Shown piece after piece: positions 39,894 through 48,600 of a DNA stretch of 64,000 bases. A program made the position numbers and the translations under genes. The DNA lies in contig NZ_JAJSOO010000001.1 in assembly GCF_029428875.1 (NCBI RefSeq), forward strand, positions 1,488,001 through 1,552,000, given 5' to 3'. Below the pieces are notes generated by a model. That model saw only the letters and a list, made by a program, of their open reading frames with translations. It had not been told where the DNA came from and searched no databases. The stretch comes from Streptomyces sp. JH34. Lineage in GTDB: Bacteria > Actinomycetota > Actinomycetes > Streptomycetales > Streptomycetaceae. Each line of letters starts with the position of its first letter. Within the stretch, counting starts at the first letter, position 1.

Positions 39894-42689
39894 TCAGGCT
39901 CCCGTCAGCAGCAGCTCCACCGCCTCCGCGGTCTCCGGGTGACGGCCGACGAGTACCGCGCCCGAGGGCTCCGGTGCCGCCTCCTCCCAGCCGCCCTCGC
40001 AGCCCAGCAGCTCCGCCACGCTGTCGCACGTCTCCGGGTGGGCGACGAGCAGTGAGGCACGCCGGGCACCGCCGCCGACTGCCGTCGGCGCGGCCGGCGC
40101 CTCGGGGGCGGCCTGCCACGGCGCGACCCAGGCGTCCAGGGCCTCGAGGCGGGCGGGGAAGACGCGGCCGGCCTCGCGGATCAGCAGGGGTGCCAGGTCG
40201 GCGCCCTCGGAGCGCAGCGTGGTGATCAGCTTCGGCAGCCAGGGCAGCAGCACCGGGTCCGGCAGCCGCGCGAACGCGTTGGAGACCGCCTCCACGACGA
40301 AGTCGGCCAGTTGGGGCACCGGTTCCAGGGCGTGGAGGAACCCGCTGAGGTAGCGCGGGTAGGCGGGGACCACCAGCGGGTCGGCGAGCAGCCCGTCGCA
40401 CCGCTCCCTCAGCTCGGCGCGGGACAGCTGCCCCAGGTGCACCTGGGCCGACCACAGCAGCGCCACCCTCGATGGCTCCTGCGGGTGGGACTGGGCGAAG
40501 GCCAGATCCAGCTGGGTCCGGTCGCAGCCGAGCGACAGGGCCAGGCTCTCCATGCTGAAGAGGAACCCGAGCATCGCGGCGACCTGGCGCACCGTCGCGT
40601 CCTCGTCCGTGAACGCCGTCGGCAGGAGCGTGCAGTAGTGCGCGTACCCCGTCTTGGCGAAGGACTCGATCCACGTCGGCAGTACCGGCCGGCTGATCCG
40701 GTAGTACGCGAGGAGCCGGCGCACCCGGCGCAGGACCTCCGGCGCCCCGTCGACGCTGCGCTCGGTGGCGAGCACGTCGAGGGCGTGGGTGCCCAGCTCG
40801 TCGGCGAGGCGGTCGCCGCGCAGATGCAGCACGGCGTCCTCGACGGCCGCGAGGACCTGAGCCGTGGTGGCGTTCGGGGCGTACGCGACGCGGCGCAGGC
40901 GCTGCTCCAGGACCTGCTCGATGCTGACGCCCTCGTAGCCGAGCTCGATGAGCGCGCGCTGGTGGGTGCCGAGCGCCAGGTCCCAGGACTCCTGGACGGA
41001 CTGCTTGCCGAGCTCCCGCTCGCCCATGATCGGCCGTGCGGCGCCGTGCGGCATCAGGTGGCGCAGCATCCACAGCACGTCGGAGCACCGGCGCAGTTCC
41101 GGCCGCGAGGTCATGTCCAGGAGGGCGCGCTGCACACCGCGCTGCTGGAGCTTGAGGTCCAGCGGCGCGAGCCGGTCGTGCACGTCACGGGCCAGGGGCG
41201 GCAGCGCGTCGTAGCCGACCTGGCCGACGCGGTCACCGCCCATCAGGATCTCCACGAGTCGGCGGACGTCGCGCCTGCCCGGCACCGTCTCCTTCTCGAT
41301 GCAGGTGACCGCCGCGTCCTGGAAGTCGTACGGGGTGGGCCTGGCCCGGTCCCGCATGCCGGCCAGCAGGATCGACGTCTCGAACACGGCGATGGCGTCC
41401 GCGGTCGAGGCGAGGTAGCCGTTGCGCCGGGCCAGGCGCACGATCTCCACGGACCAGCCGAGCAGTTCGGCCTGGTCCAGTCGGTCGAGGGCCGGCGGAC
41501 TCTGCAGGAATCCGGAGAGCTTGTCGGTGGGTGCCTCCGGTGTCACTGGGCCGGCCGGAGCCGCGGCCTTCCTCGGCTTCGCCGCCTTCTTGGCCCCCGC
41601 CTGGCCCTCGAGCCGGAAGGGCTGTACCCGGGTCCGCTTGAGGTTCTTCGCCCACTGGGTGGCGGCGATCGACACGGAACCGGCGGCCAGGCCGAACTGG
41701 GCCTCGATCGCCGCGTGGCTGGACGGGATGAGGCCGTGCTGCCAGGTGCTCTCGCCGGGCGGGGTGATCTCGAAGGTGTCGGTGCCGTGGACGCCGAACT
41801 CCTCGACCCTGCTGGACGCGTGGAACGCGCCGCAGACGTAGAGACAGTCCTCGGGGTCGGTCCCGGTCGCGGCGAGGTGCTCGCGCATCCGGGTCCACAT
41901 GTAGCGCTCGCGGTCCTCGTCCACCCGCACCCGGTCCGTGTCCCCGGGGGCCAGGCGGCGGAACAGGCTGCCGATCAGCAGCATGACCTGACGGTAGGTG
42001 TCGTGGTCGCTGTCACCGAGCGGCAGCTCGACGTACTGGTGCCACCACTCCGACCAGTGCCGCACGCGGCCGTGGTGCAGCAGGTGCTCCTCCAGTTCCG
42101 CGAAGCGGGGCCGCAGGTCACCGATCTCCACACCGACGGCGTCGCCGTGCAGTGCGGCCTCCTCCTCGGCGGGGAGGTCGTCCGGTCCGGCCGGCTCCTT
42201 CCCGCCCGCCTGCCACTGGAACACGTGGTCCGAGGAGCGGTCGACCAGGACCAGTTCGACTCCCGGCGTGTCCAGTGCGTAGGCGATGGCCTGGTACTCG
42301 GCCGACGCCTCGGTGACCGGGGCGACGACCGACAGGGGCGCCCATTCCGCGGGGAAGCCCTTCACCTCGCTCGCGAACGCCTGGACGGCCACCGGCAGCC
42401 GGCAGTTGCGGAGCTCCGGCAGGAGGGGCGCCATGTCCTCGCACAGCTCCAGGTAGACCACCTTCGGCTGCTTCTCCCGCAGCCGGCGTGCCATCGCGAC
42501 CGCGGACGCGGGCGAGTGGTGGCAGACGGGGAATATCTCCAGCGGCTCGCGCACGGCACGGTCGACGTCGTCGACGATGCCGAGGAGGATGCCCTCCAGG
42601 GCGCCCGGTCCGTCGGCGAACTCAGTCGCGGCGTCCTGGAGTTGGTTACGCAACGCCTCGAAGGGCGTTCCCTCGTCCACGGCACTCAT
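39894..42689 (-). CDS. DUF5682 protein of a MoxR-vWA gene cluster
   Basis: 931 aa from ATG 42689, overlapping the MoxR stop as ATGA. N-terminal ~340 residues: FPVCHHSPASAVAMARRL (His57/His58), VVYLELCEDMAPLLPEL, and YVCGAFHASS (His ~288), a His/Glu...GxxH layout like the ChaN/TraB/TIKI/EreA hydrolase superfamily (inference). A linker rich in Lys/Ala/Pro (~365-385) leads to a long all-helical repeat region, probably scaffold. It is the last gene of the five-gene operon and likely the effector or client-binding component of the MoxR machine. No signal peptide. Confidence 0.85.
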   Translation of the reverse strand: MSAVDEGTPFEALRNQLQDAATEFADGPGALEGILLGIVDDVDRAVREPLEIFPVCHHSPASAVAMARRLREKQPKVVYLELCEDMAPLLPELRNCRLPVAVQAFASEVKGFPAEWAPLSVVAPVTEASAEYQAIAYALDTPGVELVLVDRSSDHVFQWQAGGKEPAGPDDLPAEEEAALHGDAVGVEIGDLRPRFAELEEHLLHHGRVRHWSEWWHQYVELPLGDSDHDTYRQVMLLIGSLFRRLAPGDTDRVRVDEDRERYMWTRMREHLAATGTDPEDCLYVCGAFHASSRVEEFGVHGTDTFEITPPGESTWQHGLIPSSHAAIEAQFGLAAGSVSIAATQWAKNLKRTRVQPFRLEGQAGAKKAAKPRKAAAPAGPVTPEAPTDKLSGFLQSPPALDRLDQAELLGWSVEIVRLARRNGYLASTADAIAVFETSILLAGMRDRARPTPYDFQDAAVTCIEKETVPGRRDVRRLVEILMGGDRVGQVGYDALPPLARDVHDRLAPLDLKLQQRGVQRALLDMTSRPELRRCSDVLWMLRHLMPHGAARPIMGERELGKQSVQESWDLALGTHQRALIELGYEGVSIEQVLEQRLRRVAYAPNATTAQVLAAVEDAVLHLRGDRLADELGTHALDVLATERSVDGAPEVLRRVRRLLAYYRISRPVLPTWIESFAKTGYAHYCTLLPTAFTDEDATVRQVAAMLGFLFSMESLALSLGCDRTQLDLAFAQSHPQEPSRVALLWSAQVHLGQLSRAELRERCDGLLADPLVVPAYPRYLSGFLHALEPVPQLADFVVEAVSNAFARLPDPVLLPWLPKLITTLRSEGADLAPLLIREAGRVFPARLEALDAWVAPWQAAPEAPAAPTAVGGGARRASLLVAHPETCDSVAELLGCEGGWEEAAPEPSGAVLVGRHPETAEAVELLLTGA

Positions 42690-43798
42690 GACAGGGTGGC
42701 GATCGCGTCGCGGCCGCCCTCCAGGAACTCCGGCCAGGAGCCTCCCTCCTCCTTGCTGCGCGGCTCGACGACACCGTGCAGATACTTGTTGAGGATGGCC
42801 AGGTCCTCGGGCTCGCGCCGGGCCAGCGAGCCGACGAGCGAGGAGGCAAGGGTGCGGGCGGTCAGCGCACGTTCGCCGAAGAAGTTGCTGTGCAGGATCG
42901 CGTCCTCCAGCACACCGATCTGCTCGGCGCTCGACAGCGCGGACTCCAGCTTCTCGTCGTCGCTGCCGGCCGCGGCCGCGGAGGCCCGCAGGTCCGCGAA
43001 GCTCTGCAGCAGCACGTCGAGCAGGGTCGGCGGCACGTCCAGCTCGATCTGATGCCGCTTCAGGAGCTCCTCGGTGCGGAAGCGGACGATCTCCGCCTCG
43101 CTCTTCTTGTTCGTCACCACGGGGATGCGCACGAAGTTGAAGCGGCGCTTGAGCGCGGAGGAGAGGTCGTTGACACCGCGGTCGCGGCTGTTCGCCGTGG
43201 CGATCACGGAGAAGCCCGGCTTGGCGAAGACGATGTTGTCGCTGTCCATCTCGGGGACGGAGATGTACTTCTCCGACAGGATCGAGATCAGCGCGTCCTG
43301 CACGTCGCTGGTGGAGCGGGTCAGTTCCTCGAAGCGGCCGATCACCCCGGACTCCATGGCCGTCATGATCGGCGAGGGGATCATCGACTCCCGCGACTGC
43401 CCCTTGGAGATCACCATGGACACGTTCCAGGAGTACTTGATGTGGTCCTCGGTGGTACCGGCCGTCCCCTGCACCACGAGGGTGGAGTTACGGGAGATGG
43501 CTGCGGACAGCAGCTCGGCCAGCCAGCTCTTGCCCGTGCCCGGGTCGCCGATGAGCAGCAGCCCCCGGTCAGAGGCCAGCGTGACGATGGAGCGCTCGAC
43601 GAAGCTGCGGTCGCCGTACCACTTCTGGGGGATCTCCCGGTCGAGTCCGTCCGCGCGCTCGGAGCCCAGGATGAAGAGGCGGACCATCTTCGGCGACAGC
43701 CGCCAGGAGAACGGCTTGGGGCCGTCGTCGACCGACTCGAGCCAGTCGAGCTCCTCGGCGTACTTGATCTCGGCAGGGGCGCGCAACAGGTCGGACAT
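42686..43798 (-). CDS. MoxR-family AAA+ ATPase
   Basis: 370 aa from ATG 43798 (AAGG about 9 bp upstream; the frame to 43837 adds a non-family tail). Walker A is LIGDPGTGKSWLAELL near residues 80-90, the Walker B-like segment is GRFEELTRS, sensor 1 is VIATANSRDRGVNDL, and an arginine finger lies in LKRRFNFVRIP. MoxR proteins form hexameric rings that work with a vWA-domain adaptor to remodel client proteins, as in RavA-ViaA, NorQ-NorD and CbbQ-CbbO. The vWA gene is directly upstream and the DUF5682 gene overlaps its stop by 4 bp. Confidence 0.93.
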   Translation of the reverse strand: MSDLLRAPAEIKYAEELDWLESVDDGPKPFSWRLSPKMVRLFILGSERADGLDREIPQKWYGDRSFVERSIVTLASDRGLLLIGDPGTGKSWLAELLSAAISRNSTLVVQGTAGTTEDHIKYSWNVSMVISKGQSRESMIPSPIMTAMESGVIGRFEELTRSTSDVQDALISILSEKYISVPEMDSDNIVFAKPGFSVIATANSRDRGVNDLSSALKRRFNFVRIPVVTNKKSEAEIVRFRTEELLKRHQIELDVPPTLLDVLLQSFADLRASAAAAGSDDEKLESALSSAEQIGVLEDAILHSNFFGERALTARTLASSLVGSLARREPEDLAILNKYLHGVVEPRSKEEGGSWPEFLEGGRDAIATLS

Positions 43799-43852
43799 GT
43801 CTGTGAGCCTTTCTGGGATGTTCGGTTTCGACTGCACCTGGGCGGGGGCTCT

Positions 43853-43871
43853 CCGGGGCCTTCGGCCCCGG
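43853..43871 (-). other. Intra-operon hairpin between vWA and MoxR genes
   Basis: CCGGGGCC / GGCCCCGG with a TTC loop, within the 82-bp gap between the vWA stop and the MoxR start. It could attenuate transcription or stabilise the processed upstream mRNA, changing the subunit ratio. Confidence 0.5.
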
Positions 43872-43880
43872 GAGGCGGCC

Positions 43881-45305
43881 CTAGGTGAGGAAGGTCTTGA
43901 GCTCGTGGACGAGCTTGCGGATGTGGCCGGAGAGCACGGGTGTGCCCTGGTCCTTGAAACGCTCCCGGAACCACGGGTTGACGCTGGCGCGGCCGGAGCT
44001 GGTCACGGAGCCGACCGGGATGAACTTGGCGCCGGAGCGGTGGATGGCCGCCATGCTCTCGAACAGCGGCTCGGTCTGCCATTCGTAGAAGTCCGAGATC
44101 CACACCACGACCGTGTTGCGGGGCTCGGCGATCTTCGGCTGTGCCAGCGCCATGGCGACCGTGCCGTCGGTGCCGCCCCCGAGGTTGGTGCGCAGCAGGG
44201 TCTCGAACGGGTCGTGCACCCATGGGGTGAGGTCGAGCGCCTGGGTGTCGTACGCGATGAGGTGGACGTCCACCTTGGGCAGGCCGGCGAAGATCGAGGC
44301 GAGGATGGTGCAGTTGACCATCGAGTCCACCATCGAGCCCGACTGGTCCACGACGACGATGAGCCGCTGGGGTGTCGTCTTCCGCGCGGTGTGGCGGTAG
44401 AAGAGGCGGTCGACGTAGAGCCGTTCCTCCTCGGGGTCCCAGTTGGTGAGGTTCTTCCAGATCGTGCGGTCGAGGTCCAGGTTGCGGAACACCCGCTTGG
44501 GCGGGACCGAACGGTCCAGGGCGCCGACGGTCGACTTCTCCACCTGCGTACGCAGCACCTCCGCGACCTCGTCGACGAAGCGGCGGATCAGCGCCTTGGC
44601 GTTGGCCAGGGCCACACCGGACAAGTTGTCCTTGTCGCGCAGCAGTTGCTCGATGAGCGACATGCTCGGCGTCAGCTGCCCGGCGAGCTGGGGGTCGGCG
44701 AGCACCTCGCGCAGGCGCATCCGTTTGACGAGCCCGGCCTCGATGGAGCCGAGCGCCGGACCGATCTCGGGGATGAGCCGGCTGAGGTCGGGTGTCCGGC
44801 CTCCGCCGCCCGTGCCGGTCGGGCCGGCTCCCGGCCCTCCGGCGCGGCCGCCCCGCAGCTCCCCGGGCCCGCAGCCGAACGCGCGCTCCAGCCATCCGGC
44901 GTCGGACTGCCACCGGGACAGCTGGCCGGCGGTGACGGTGCCGGGCGGTGAGTGGAAGACGTTCAGCAGCACCTTCGACACGAGCGCGGCGCGGCGCACC
45001 TCGGCGGCCCGGTCGCGGGCGTCGTCGTCCGTCCCTTCACCGCCGGCGTCCTCGTCCGGCACCATCAGTCCGTCGAACTCGGCGGCCAGATCGGGGTGGC
45101 GCTGCACCACGGAGTCGACAGACGCCTGCGGGTCCAGCAGCTTCGCCGGCAGCCCGATGTCCTCCACCACGGCGAGGCTCGCCGACTCCAGGGCGGCCTG
45201 CTCCTCGTGGTCGAAGAGGCGGGCGAGGAGGCGCCAGTACATGACCTGGCGGCGGTTTTCGTACGAGGGTCCCCCGGCCGTCCCGGGGCTCTGCTGTCCG
45301 GTCAT
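43881..45305 (-). CDS. vWA-domain (CoxE/ViaA-like) protein
   Basis: 474 aa from ATG 45305, overlapping the previous stop as ATGA; the 542-aa frame is extended by shadow. The first ~300 residues are helical (YWRLLARLFDHEEQ, then TPSMSLIEQLLRDKDNL). The C-terminal vWA domain carries an intact MIDAS: DQSGSM (~residue 320), the later TNLGGGTDGTVAM threonine, and VVWISDFYEW. vWA proteins paired with MoxR ATPases act as substrate adaptors. It precedes the MoxR gene by 82 bp, with a hairpin in the gap. Confidence 0.92.
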   Translation of the reverse strand: MTGQQSPGTAGGPSYENRRQVMYWRLLARLFDHEEQAALESASLAVVEDIGLPAKLLDPQASVDSVVQRHPDLAAEFDGLMVPDEDAGGEGTDDDARDRAAEVRRAALVSKVLLNVFHSPPGTVTAGQLSRWQSDAGWLERAFGCGPGELRGGRAGGPGAGPTGTGGGGRTPDLSRLIPEIGPALGSIEAGLVKRMRLREVLADPQLAGQLTPSMSLIEQLLRDKDNLSGVALANAKALIRRFVDEVAEVLRTQVEKSTVGALDRSVPPKRVFRNLDLDRTIWKNLTNWDPEEERLYVDRLFYRHTARKTTPQRLIVVVDQSGSMVDSMVNCTILASIFAGLPKVDVHLIAYDTQALDLTPWVHDPFETLLRTNLGGGTDGTVAMALAQPKIAEPRNTVVVWISDFYEWQTEPLFESMAAIHRSGAKFIPVGSVTSSGRASVNPWFRERFKDQGTPVLSGHIRKLVHELKTFLT

Positions 45306-46690
45306 TTCCGCAACAGCCTTCCCGCGCGCTCGCCCAGCACCTTCGCGGCGTCGGTCGCGGCCTTCTCCGCCCTGACCCCGGCCTTGTCCGTCGTCCCTCC
45401 GGCCCACGCCCCCGCGTGCACCGAGGTGACCTTCCTGCGCACCGTGGTCTCGACGGCGAGCGGCTGCACGTGGAACGTCCCGGCGTCCCAGCGGATGAGC
45501 GCGATGCACGCCCCGGACCTGGCGACGGCCTCGGGGGTGAGAGGCCCGGCGGCCGGGACGCGGTCGGTGTCGACGAGCATGTCGAGGCCGGCGACGGTGA
45601 AGGTCAGTACGCCGTCGTCATCCGTCCGAGCGGTGTAGCCCTCCAGGAACACGGGGACGGCGAGGCGTGCGGGATGCCGGTCCAGGGGTGCGGTCACGTG
45701 GGCGACCGCGGTGGGCAGGGCCACGCGGGCGGTGGCGAACGCCTCGGCCGGCTCACCCGCGCGGGCGTGCTCGTCGCTCCAGACGAGATCGCCCTCGGTG
45801 GTGACCGGCATACCCGTGAGGTCCATCGAGCGGCCCTCGCCGACTGCCGCGAGGAGCGACATGTGCGGGCGGAGCAGCTGCCAGATCCCGGCTCCGACGA
45901 CCGTGTCGGGCTTCGGCACCGACACGCTGGCGCGCACCAGCCGGGGTCCGGAGCCGTCGACGGGTTCGAACACCGCGTGCACCTGCGCCTGTGCGGCGGT
46001 CGCGTGCTCCTGCACGTCGATGCCGAGGGGCAGCAGGCGTCCGTCGGCGGTCCCCGTGACGGGCGCGGCAGCCGCGCCGGGCACCGTCAGGAGCATCCCC
46101 CGCGACCAGAGGTCGGCCCAGCGGCGCACCGGGAAGCGCTCCGCCGAGGCTCCGGGGCAGGACGCTGCGAGTTCGGCGGCGAAGCCGTCGAGGAGGGTCG
46201 CGAGGCGGCGCAGGGACGGGTCGGGCAGCATCGCGGAGACGACCTCGGCCGCCCCGGACACCACCTCGTGGTCGAGTCCCTGCCATCCACAGCGCGCCAG
46301 GTCGGAGAGCCAGGCCCGGGCGGCGGCCAGGACGTTCTGTGCCTGCCCCGCTCCGGCCGCAGGTGTGGTCCCGGCGCCGCGCGAACGGCCGGCCGCTTCT
46401 TCCACACGCTCCAGCAACGCGTCGTGGACCGAACCGAGAAGCGCGGTGCGGGCACCTGCCAGGGCCAGGAAGTGGTCCTCACCCGCCGCACCGGCCGCGG
46501 CCTTCGCGGCCGCCTCGGCGACCCGGGCCGCCAGGGGCGTCCCCACGACGGCGTCGGCGAGGCGTGCGGGTCCGGAGTCCGCGGGCTGGGGGCGGAGCAG
46601 GCCGGTGACGAGCGCCCGGTCGAAGGCGTCGACGGCCTCCAGCGCTTCGTCCAGGCCGTCGACGGGCCCGGCGAGCAGGTCGGCGCGCAT
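45302..46690 (-). CDS. Unknown 462-aa component of the MoxR operon
   Basis: 462 aa from ATG 46690, whose first base is the last base of the upstream stop (TGATG); the 677-aa frame is a shadow extension. The N-terminal ~200 residues are Ala-rich and helical (AARVAEAAAKAAAGAAGEDH); the C-terminal half is beta-rich (FHVQPLAVETTVRRKV near the end). I recognise no domain. Its fixed place between the SWIM-like and vWA genes with overlapping stop/start codons implies co-translation and physical association. No signal peptide or membrane segment is visible. Confidence 0.72.
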   Translation of the reverse strand: MRADLLAGPVDGLDEALEAVDAFDRALVTGLLRPQPADSGPARLADAVVGTPLAARVAEAAAKAAAGAAGEDHFLALAGARTALLGSVHDALLERVEEAAGRSRGAGTTPAAGAGQAQNVLAAARAWLSDLARCGWQGLDHEVVSGAAEVVSAMLPDPSLRRLATLLDGFAAELAASCPGASAERFPVRRWADLWSRGMLLTVPGAAAAPVTGTADGRLLPLGIDVQEHATAAQAQVHAVFEPVDGSGPRLVRASVSVPKPDTVVGAGIWQLLRPHMSLLAAVGEGRSMDLTGMPVTTEGDLVWSDEHARAGEPAEAFATARVALPTAVAHVTAPLDRHPARLAVPVFLEGYTARTDDDGVLTFTVAGLDMLVDTDRVPAAGPLTPEAVARSGACIALIRWDAGTFHVQPLAVETTVRRKVTSVHAGAWAGGTTDKAGVRAEKAATDAAKVLGERAGRLLRK

Positions 46691-47208
46691 CACGCCACCG
46701 CCCTGGTCGGCGGGAAGAACTGCATCTCGGGCAACGGCAGTGTGGCCGGGGCGTGTTCGAGGTAGGTGAGGTGACGCAGGAAGCGGCTGAAGACGGATGC
46801 GGCGGCCTTCGTGGTGTCCATCTCCGGGCGGGTGTTGCGCAGGGCGGAGGCGAGCACGGCGCCGTCCACCTCCCCCTCCGGGACCTCGGCCTTCAGATAG
46901 CGGACCACGCGCTCGGCGCCGTACTGCAGGACCGCCTCGTTGATGAGGGCGCCGATGTGGTTGCAGAAGGACCCGCGCGCACCGCCGCAGGGCCGGTTGT
47001 TGTTGGTGCTGCACGCGAAGGCGTAGGACCCGGTGGCGACGGACGAGACGTAGACCCGCCCGATGTCCGATCCGCTGGACACCACACCCTGCAGGCGTCC
47101 GTCGGCCAGCTCGACGAACGGAACCTTGGCGAGCTTGCGCGGCCGCGCGGGTGGTATCACCCGTGCCGTGCTCGACCTCTCCCAATCGGACAACACGCCA
47201 TCTCCCAT
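46690..47208 (-). CDS. SWIM-like zinc-finger protein, first gene of the MoxR operon
   Basis: 172 aa from ATG 47208; GTG 47196, behind GGGAGA, is an equally possible start. The central segment reads YAFACSTNNNRPCGGARG followed by SFCNHIGALI: Cys-x7-Cys-x7-Cys-Asn-His, close to the C-x-C-xn-C-x-H SWIM finger that binds DNA or protein. The flanks (GRVYVSSVATGSYAF; FSRFLRHLTYLE) fit a small alpha/beta protein. It starts the five-gene operon, 123 bp after alkB on the same strand. SWIM fingers have been noted beside vWA/MoxR sets; its partner is unknown. Confidence 0.7.
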   Translation of the reverse strand: MGDGVLSDWERSSTARVIPPARPRKLAKVPFVELADGRLQGVVSSGSDIGRVYVSSVATGSYAFACSTNNNRPCGGARGSFCNHIGALINEAVLQYGAERVVRYLKAEVPEGEVDGAVLASALRNTRPEMDTTKAAASVFSRFLRHLTYLEHAPATLPLPEMQFFPPTRAVA

Positions 47209-47331
47209 GCACAACTAAGGGGTCGTTTTCGCCGGACCGGCGGAACACGACTGAACCTACTCGCGCCCACTGACAACGCGGTCGCCGCAGGCGGGAGTGC
47301 GCGCCGGGGCCGGGGAGCAGCGGACGCCCCG

Positions 47332-48000
47332 TCACTCCCCGGGCCGGTCCAGCCCCGTGACCCGCATGGTGATGTTGAGCCGTCCCGAGGTGAGCCCTGT
47401 GTCCGGGTCACCGGTGCCCTCGTGGACCTTCGGCACCCCGTGGTAGGCGAAGCGTGAGGGGCCGCCGAGGACGAACAGGTCGCCCGAGCGGAGTTCGACG
47501 TCCGTGTACGGCTTGGTGCGGGTCTCGGTGTTCCCGACGCGGAAGACGCAGGTGTCGCCGATGGACAGGGAGACCACCGGGGCGGACGACCGCTCGTCCT
47601 TGTCCTGGTGCATGCCCATCCTGGCCCGGCCGTCGTAGAAGTTGATCAGCGCGGCGTCCGGGGTGTAGTCCTGCGCGGCGGCCTCGTCGCCGTACGCCGC
47701 GAGGACGGCGCGACGGCCCAGCCGGACCATCCGGTCCGGGAACTCCGCGACCCGCCGGCCGTTCACGTCGTCCGCCGTGCGGGTGTACCTGTACGGCTGC
47801 CAGTGCCAGCCGACGCAGACGGTCCGCACGGACATGACGCCACCGCGCGGCAGCCGCGTGTGGCGGATGGGGACGGGGCCGGTGGCCCAGGTTCGGCAGG
47901 CCGTCACCAACTCGCGCTGCTGCGCCGGGGTCAGCCAGTCCGGCACGTGCCAGGCGCCCGGTGCGACCTCCCTGGCGGGGCGGGGGATCAGGGCGTTCAC
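47332..48000 (-). CDS. alkB: AlkB-type 2-oxoglutarate/Fe(II) dioxygenase
   Basis: 222 aa from GTG 48000 with AGGA eight bases upstream. It should repair alkylated bases (1-methyladenine, 3-methylcytosine) by oxidative demethylation. The Fe(II) triad is His131 and Asp133 in MHQDKDE and His187 in YHGVPK; the 2-oxoglutarate-binding arginines are Arg207 and Arg213 in GRLNITMR. INFYDGRARMG is the AlkB NxYxxG-type motif. It lies 11 bp after ogt, so the three genes ada-alkA, ogt and alkB form an alkylation-repair operon. Confidence 0.93.
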   Translation of the reverse strand: MNALIPRPAREVAPGAWHVPDWLTPAQQRELVTACRTWATGPVPIRHTRLPRGGVMSVRTVCVGWHWQPYRYTRTADDVNGRRVAEFPDRMVRLGRRAVLAAYGDEAAAQDYTPDAALINFYDGRARMGMHQDKDERSSAPVVSLSIGDTCVFRVGNTETRTKPYTDVELRSGDLFVLGGPSRFAYHGVPKVHEGTGDPDTGLTSGRLNITMRVTGLDRPGE

Positions 48001-48011
48001 GGTGGTTCCTC

Positions 48012-48521
48012 TCAGGCCGCTCGGTGGCCGTTCTCCAGGTCGAGCAGCAGCCGCTTGCGCTCCAGCCCGCCCGCATAGCCGGTCAGGGCGCCGCTCGCGC
48101 CGATCACGCGGTGGCAGGGGCGTACCACCAGGAGCGGGTTGGCGCCGATGGCCGTGCCGACCGACCGCACGGCCATGCGCGAGGCTCCGATCCGTGCGGC
48201 GATCTCGCCGTAGCTGAGCGTGCTGCCGTACGGAATGGCGTCCAGGGCCTGCCACACGCGCCGTTGGAAGTCGGTGCCCCGGCCGGCCGCGTATTCGATG
48301 CCGAAGCCGGTCCGGCCGCCCTCGAAGTACGCGCGCAGTTCGGCGGCGATCGTGGCGAAGGCCGCGTCGTCCCGCGTCCACGCGTCCTGGACCGTGGCGC
48401 CGCCCTTCTGGCCGGGCACGGAGAGCGAGGCGAGCGCGGTGCCGCCGCGGGCGGTGGCCGACTCCTCGCCCACCAGCAGCAGCTCGCCGAGCGGGCTGTC
48501 GGTCGTGGTGTAGAGCGTCAT
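48012..48521 (-). CDS. ogt: Methylated-DNA-protein cysteine methyltransferase
   Basis: 169 aa from ATG 48521 (AAGGA upstream). It transfers the methyl group from O6-methylguanine to its active-site cysteine, Cys136 in RPCHRVIG. The family hallmarks are present: FQRRVWQALDAIPYG, YGEIAARIG (helix-turn-helix) and GASGALTGYAGGLERK. It is a suicide enzyme of normal length. It sits 79 bp after the ada-alkA fusion and 11 bp before alkB on the same strand. Confidence 0.95.
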   Translation of the reverse strand: MTLYTTTDSPLGELLLVGEESATARGGTALASLSVPGQKGGATVQDAWTRDDAAFATIAAELRAYFEGGRTGFGIEYAAGRGTDFQRRVWQALDAIPYGSTLSYGEIAARIGASRMAVRSVGTAIGANPLLVVRPCHRVIGASGALTGYAGGLERKRLLLDLENGHRAA

Positions 48522-48600
48522 GGTCGGGGTCCTTCCGGATTCGTCGTCGTACACGTCAAGGGTGCGGGGTTCCGGGCGGTGCGGCCGGCGGGATCCGGAC

